From JANWXR01 sp964608265 (lineage in GTDB: Bacteria > Chloroflexota > Anaerolineae > Anaerolineales > UBA6663), in the NCBI GenBank assembly GCA_964608265.1, contig CAZSNP010000033.1, forward strand, positions 1-50,876: a stretch of 50,876 bases of DNA, read 5' to 3'. A program made the position numbers and the translations under genes. Shown in pieces: positions 47,601-50,876 of this stretch. Below the pieces are notes generated by a model. It did not search any database. It had not been told where the DNA came from and saw only the letters and a list, made by a program, of their open reading frames with translations. Within the stretch, counting starts at the first letter, position 1. Each line of letters starts with the position of its first letter.

Positions 47601-48090
47601 CTCTGTGTCGTGTGCGCTCGAGACCCGGGTGCTGGCGCGGTTGCAGGGCGTGTGCAAAGTCGCCGAGTCCGCCCTCATCCCCCGGCCCCGTAAGCGCAGC
47701 GACTCTCCCGCTGGGAGAAGGGGAGCCGGCCCTGACCATTGGGAGTGGCGGTCCACTGGTGCGATCCACTCCCTCTCCCAGCGGGAGAGGGCGGCGATAG
47801 CTTCGGTGCAACGCGCCGAAGCTATCGCGGGTGAGGGCGAAATGTCGGCATCGTTTGGACTTTGCACACGCCCTGGCTGGCGCGGTTGATCGAGGACTTG
47901 CGCACGCTCTCGCTGGCCGAAAGCGGCGTGCTCATTCTACAAATCGGACGAGTCACATGGCAGCGGGCTGGGGCTGGCGATTGCGAAGAACCTCGTCGCC
48001 GCACACGACGGTGGGATTGCGGCGGAGAGCGAGCCGGGCCGGGGGACGACGATTCGGTTCACGCTGCCGAACAGCGCGACGGTTGCCTGA
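47601..48090 (+). pseudogene. Histidine kinase relic interrupted by a MITE-like element
   Basis: Before the insertion the frame reads LETRVLARL. After it, starting at the duplicated target (47876-47888), LARLIEDLRTLSLAESG continues, a HisKA helix. Then the frame is lost, and from 47953 to the TGA at 48088-48090 a 45-residue fragment SGLGLAIAKNLVAAHDGG…FTLPNSATVA preserves the G2 box and end of a HATPase domain. The N and G1 boxes are missing, so both an insertion and an internal deletion/frameshift have occurred. Confidence 0.82.
47644..47875 (-). mobile_element. MITE-like element, copy B (232 bp)
   Basis: The same 18-bp inverted ends as copy A (47644-47661 and 47858-47875) and most of the same interior in opposite orientation. 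It differs by a larger hairpin (CGATAGCTTCGG and complement, near 47793-47828) and an extra GTAAGCGCAGCGAC near 47690. It is flanked by 13-bp direct repeats GCTGGCGCGGTTG (47631-47643 and 47876-47888). It sits inside the histidine-kinase relic. Confidence 0.9.
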
Positions 48091-48144
48091 CCCGCGCTGC
48101 GGCCAAGGTGACGGATATCATTTCCACCCCGTCGTCCCCGAAGG

Positions 48145-48150
48145 CATAAT
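48145..48150 (+). promoter_or_regulatory. Candidate -10 box of the leaderless YwiC-like gene
   Basis: CATAAT ends 6 nt before the ATG at 48157. No ribosome site is present between them. Confidence 0.35.
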
Positions 48151-48156
48151 AGCCGT

Positions 48157-48987
48157 ATGCAGACCGCGCGTCCTTCCCCCTCACTGTTTCGCCGCCACAT
48201 CGCCCTGCCCACCGATCACGGCTCGTGGGTCTTCCTCCTCAGCCCGCTGCTCATCGGCCTCTTCGCGGGCGGTCGTTGGAGCGCGGCGAGTGCGTGGCTC
48301 ATCGGCGCCGCGTTCGCGGCCTTCCTCATCCGCCAGCCGGTGACGATGCTGGTGAAGGCGTACAGCGGGCGGCGCTCACGCGAGGAGGCCCCGGCGGCGT
48401 TGTTTTGGATTGCGGCCTACGGGTTGATCGGCCTCGCGGCGCTGGCCGGGTTGCTGGCGAACGGCTACGGCTATTTGCTCTGGCTCGCTGTGCCCGCCGG
48501 GCCGGTGTTTGCGTGGCATCTTTGGCTGGTGAGCCGCCGCGCCGAGCGCCGGCAGATGGGCGTGGAGTTGGTGGGCAGCGGGGTGTTGGCGCTGGCCGCG
48601 CCCGCCGCGTATTGGGTCGGCGCCGGCTCAGCCGAAACGAACGGCTGGTGGCTGTGGCTGCTCGCGTGGCTGCAATCCGCCGCCTCGATTGTGTACGCAT
48701 ACCTGCGCCTCGAACAGCGCGTCCTCACGCGCGCTCCCGGCATGGCCGGGCGGGTGCGGATGGGGTGGCGCGCCTTGCTGTACTGTTCGGCGAATGTGTT
48801 GATTGTGCTGGGCCTCAGCCTCGCGGGGATCGTGCCGCTCGCGCTGGCGTTGCCCTTCGGCGTGCAGTGGGCCGAGTGCGTCTGGGGGACGTTGCAGCCC
48901 GCCCTCGGGGTCAAGCCGGTGCGCATCGGCCTGCGCCAGACGATAGTGAGCGCGCTGTTCACCCTGCTGTTTATTCTGCTGTGGTGA
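48157..48987 (+). CDS. YwiC-like family membrane protein
   Basis: 276 residues, eight or more hydrophobic helices, YwiC-like family. The hallmark LPTDHGSWVFLLSPLLIGL is at about 17-35, RQPVTMLVKAYSGRRSR follows helix 2, and LRQTIVSALFTLLFILLW closes the protein. Function is unknown; the family resembles polyprenyl transferase-like membrane proteins in size and topology. The gene lies on its own between the relic and the sigma factor. Confidence 0.88.
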   Translation: MQTARPSPSLFRRHIALPTDHGSWVFLLSPLLIGLFAGGRWSAASAWLIGAAFAAFLIRQPVTMLVKAYSGRRSREEAPAALFWIAAYGLIGLAALAGLLANGYGYLLWLAVPAGPVFAWHLWLVSRRAERRQMGVELVGSGVLALAAPAAYWVGAGSAETNGWWLWLLAWLQSAASIVYAYLRLEQRVLTRAPGMAGRVRMGWRALLYCSANVLIVLGLSLAGIVPLALALPFGVQWAECVWGTLQPALGVKPVRIGLRQTIVSALFTLLFILLW

Positions 48988-49058
48988 GCGACCGCTCCTC
49001 TGCAGGGTCGCATCAAACCCCCTACGCGCTCCTGACCAATTAACTAACCAGCCGTATC

Positions 49059-49087
49059 TTGGAGCGGACCTCAGCGGTATCTATAAT
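49059..49087 (+). promoter_or_regulatory. Sigma-70-type promoter of the ECF sigma factor gene
   Basis: TTGGAG (49059-49064), a 17-nt spacer and a perfect TATAAT (49082-49087), 26 nt before the ATG at 49114. The operon could thus be made by the housekeeping sigma factor. Confidence 0.7.
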
Positions 49088-49113
49088 GAGCGCAGTCAGC
49101 AGGCTGGGAATTG

Positions 49114-49674
49114 ATGGCGACCGCGCTCAGAACCGAAACCGCAACAACCGATGAACCGAGCCTCATCCAGCGCGCCCAGCAGGGTGACGCGGAGGCGTTT
49201 GCCGCGCTCTATCGGCTGCACGCGCCGGCGCTGTATCGCTACTTCGTGTTGCGGCACATCGAACGCGCGCAGGCGGAGGACTTGACCGCCGAGGTCTTTG
49301 TCAAAGTCATCGAGGGCCTGGCGCGTTATCGCGAGACCGGCGCGCCGCTGGCCGCCTGGCTCTTCCGCATCGCCCACGACCGGCTGGTTGATCACATCCG
49401 CCGCACTACCCGCCACCCCACCGCCAGCCTCACTGAAATGACGCTGGATGGCAACGGTGACCCGGAACGGCAGGTGGCTGAGGTGTTGGAGTTGGAGAGT
49501 CTGCGGCTGGCCGTGAGCGCGCTGCCCGAAGAACAAAAACTGGTGATTCAGTTGCGCTTTGTCGAAGGCTATCCCCTCGAAGCGACGGCGCAGGTGTTAC
49601 GCAAATCGGTGGGCGCTGTGAAGGCGCTGCAACATCGGGCCCTGAGTAATTTGGGAAGCAGGATTTTGGTATGA
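49114..49674 (+). CDS. ECF-type RNA polymerase sigma factor
   Basis: 186 residues. Region 2 (LYRYFVLRHIERAQAEDLTA, then EVFVKVIEGL and LAAWLFRIAHDRLVDHIRR) and region 4 (LPEEQKLVIQLRFVEGYPLE, then ATAQVLRKSVGAVKALQHRAL) are complete. There is no C-terminal extension. ATG 49114 is chosen over the TTG at 49111. The next gene starts within its stop codon (ATGA) and encodes a DUF5667 membrane protein, the usual co-encoded partner. Together they should form a sigma/anti-sigma-like signalling pair. Confidence 0.93.
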   Translation: MATALRTETATTDEPSLIQRAQQGDAEAFAALYRLHAPALYRYFVLRHIERAQAEDLTAEVFVKVIEGLARYRETGAPLAAWLFRIAHDRLVDHIRRTTRHPTASLTEMTLDGNGDPERQVAEVLELESLRLAVSALPEEQKLVIQLRFVEGYPLEATAQVLRKSVGAVKALQHRALSNLGSRILV

Positions 49675-50711
49675 CTCGCGAAGAGATCGTGGCGGAATGT
49701 TTGACGGCGCTGGACGAGGGCCGGCTGACGGTGGAGGAGTGTGTGCGTCGCTATCCTACGATTCCCGAATTGGAGGCACTCCTCATGGAGGCGCAGGCGC
49801 TGCGTGCCTTGCGTTCGCTGACGCCGACACCGGCGGCCAACCGACGGATGCAGGCCGATTTGCGCCGGCGGTTTGTGCGCGCACCGACGCCGCGCCGCCG
49901 GCCGGGCTGGGGGCTGGCGTGGCGCTGGGCGTTGGCGCTGGTGGCGTTGGTGCTGCTCGGCAGCACCGGGGTGACGCTGACGGCCCAGGCCAGCCTGCCG
50001 GGCGAGCCGCTTTATCCGCTGAAACGCGCCGCCGAGGATGTGCGCGTGGGCCTGACCAGCGCGCCCGAATTGCCGACGTTTTACATGGCGTTGGCACAGC
50101 AGCGGTTGATCGAGCTGGAGACGATGCTGAGCCGACAGAGCCTGACGCCCGAGATCATTGCTGAGTTGACAGCGGAGGTGGATGGCTATACGGCCACCTC
50201 GTTGCAGCTCGCCCGGCAATTGCCGCCGCCGCGCCGCGCCGAAACGTTGCGGATACTGGTCGAAGACATTGACGAACAACATCTCACCCTCGCCCGCGTG
50301 CGACTCTCCGCGCCGGTTGAGTTGCACGCGCAATTGGATGGCGCTTCGATCAGCATTCAAGCGCATCACACCGAAGCCGATCATGAATTGGAGACGCTGA
50401 CGCTCACCGGGCCGGGCACGGCTACGGCGCCGGCGGTGAACGGCAGCCCGATCGCCGCGACGGCGACGCTGGAGCCGCCGGCGACCCAGGCAGCTTCGGC
50501 CACGACCGGGCCGACCCTCACGGCCACCCTCGCCCCCAGCCTGACTCCGTTGCCCACCGACACTGCCGCGCCGACGGAGGCCTCCACGGACACGCCCCCT
50601 GCGCCGACCTTCACACCTCCCGCGCCGACGGCCACGCCGCCTGGCCAATCCAATTGCCAGGCGCACAACCCCAACTCGCCGCGCTACTGCACCCCGACGC
50701 CCGCGCCGTAA
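49671..50711 (+). CDS. DUF5667 domain protein, putative anti-sigma partner
   Basis: 346 residues, overlapping the sigma gene by 4 bp. The N-terminal cytosolic part (TREEIVAECLTALDEGRLTV) is suited to bind the sigma factor. One membrane helix (WRWALALVALVLLGSTGVTL, about 84-103) leads to the DUF5667 motif PGEPLYPLKRAAEDVRVGLT, an external helical region rich in Glu, Thr and Leu, and a Thr/Pro/Ala linker ending CTPTPAP. No zinc-binding HxxxCxxC motif was seen, so it differs from ZAS-type anti-sigma factors. Confidence 0.88.
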   Translation: MTREEIVAECLTALDEGRLTVEECVRRYPTIPELEALLMEAQALRALRSLTPTPAANRRMQADLRRRFVRAPTPRRRPGWGLAWRWALALVALVLLGSTGVTLTAQASLPGEPLYPLKRAAEDVRVGLTSAPELPTFYMALAQQRLIELETMLSRQSLTPEIIAELTAEVDGYTATSLQLARQLPPPRRAETLRILVEDIDEQHLTLARVRLSAPVELHAQLDGASISIQAHHTEADHELETLTLTGPGTATAPAVNGSPIAATATLEPPATQAASATTGPTLTATLAPSLTPLPTDTAAPTEASTDTPPAPTFTPPAPTATPPGQSNCQAHNPNSPRYCTPTPAP

Positions 50712-50876
50712 CCGGGCCACCAATTCTCCCTCAGGCCGTATCCTTTCTCCTGCCTCGTCGGTTTAAGGGTGGGATTGAATGATGGGAAGCCGCGCCAGTA
50801 TCGGCATGGCGGCGCAACTGAACGGGGAGGCTTTACACACTCTTCATATTCATCAATACCCACCACCTAATCGGCG
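50712..50876. other. Window end without recognised gene
   Basis: After the DUF5667 stop the last 165 nt hold no convincing start, ribosome site, terminator or repeat. Confidence 0.6.

Noticed and set aside
1..50876. tRNA, rRNA or other structured RNA genes
   Set aside because: No cloverleaf with intact acceptor and T-arm signature, and no rRNA-like sequence, was seen on either strand by eye.

Overview
The window is about 50.9 kb of GC-rich DNA that reads like a scaffold of a metagenome-assembled Chloroflexota genome, probably Anaerolineae-like. No rRNA or tRNA is present, so this placement rests on gene content. The supporting content is the phosphomutase–DUF3090–SCO1664 trio shared by Actinobacteria and Chloroflexi, an F420-type LLM oxidoreductase, DUF3105, DUF5667 and DUF2089 proteins, Thr/Pro-rich extracytoplasmic linkers in several membrane proteins, and a secreted propeller ending in YLPLVIR. 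Three 100-N scaffold gaps are present. The first is a joining artefact: identical 55-bp contig ends flank it and collapsing them restores an open gene. The second sits in a 63-bp tandem repeat and the third falls between two genes.

Layout. 0–3 kb: a minus-strand three-gene conserved operon and a secreted DUF4397 protein. 3–11 kb: rarA, a divergent NHL-propeller/SPFH membrane fusion with two coupled downstream genes, NTF2-like and HAD genes, and DUF3109. 11–23 kb: almost all minus strand, with an orphan PAS histidine kinase, DUF3105, a YvlD-type holin-like protein and an MFS exporter. This is followed by a long run headed by a DUF2089 regulator that carries several paralogous SHOCT-like proteins, a DUF4097-like protein, a GNAT enzyme and an ABC-2 exporter (one ATPase, two permeases). 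23–34 kb: a DUF4126 membrane protein with in-frame palindromic repeats, then fprA, a CBS protein, sthA, an M19 dipeptidase, a GPH-type transporter, an LLM oxidoreductase and a helix-hairpin-helix membrane protein. 34–41.5 kb: a secreted beta-propeller, a 44-residue membrane peptide, and a transmembrane STAND NTPase with external LysM domains next to a transmembrane caspase-like protease. 41.5–44.8 kb: an ArsR-controlled sulfur operon (SQR-like, DUF1641, DsrC/TusE-like, DsrE-like). 45–46.3 kb: an AT-richer DUF3467–unknown–PIN operon. 46.4–50.7 kb: an M20 amidohydrolase, a histidine-kinase relic broken by a small transposable element, a YwiC-like protein, and an ECF sigma factor with its DUF5667 partner.

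Cooperation between genes. Three groups stand out as possible systems: the STAND-LysM/caspase pair, which could couple envelope sensing to proteolysis; the DUF2089/SHOCT-like/ABC-2 island, which looks like an autoregulated envelope-stress or export module; and the DUF3467–unknown–PIN operon. The sulfur operon most plausibly oxidises sulfide to quinone and hands sulfane sulfur to carrier proteins.

The non-coding space is unusually structured. A MITE-like element with perfect 18-bp inverted ends occurs twice, each copy with its own target duplication. A 62-bp palindrome occurs twice, a nested inverted-repeat element occurs once, and many gene junctions in minus-strand runs hold a locus-specific mini-repeat hairpin. 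Several genes have a -10 hexamer ending 6-7 nt before the start codon and no Shine-Dalgarno, which suggests leaderless transcripts.
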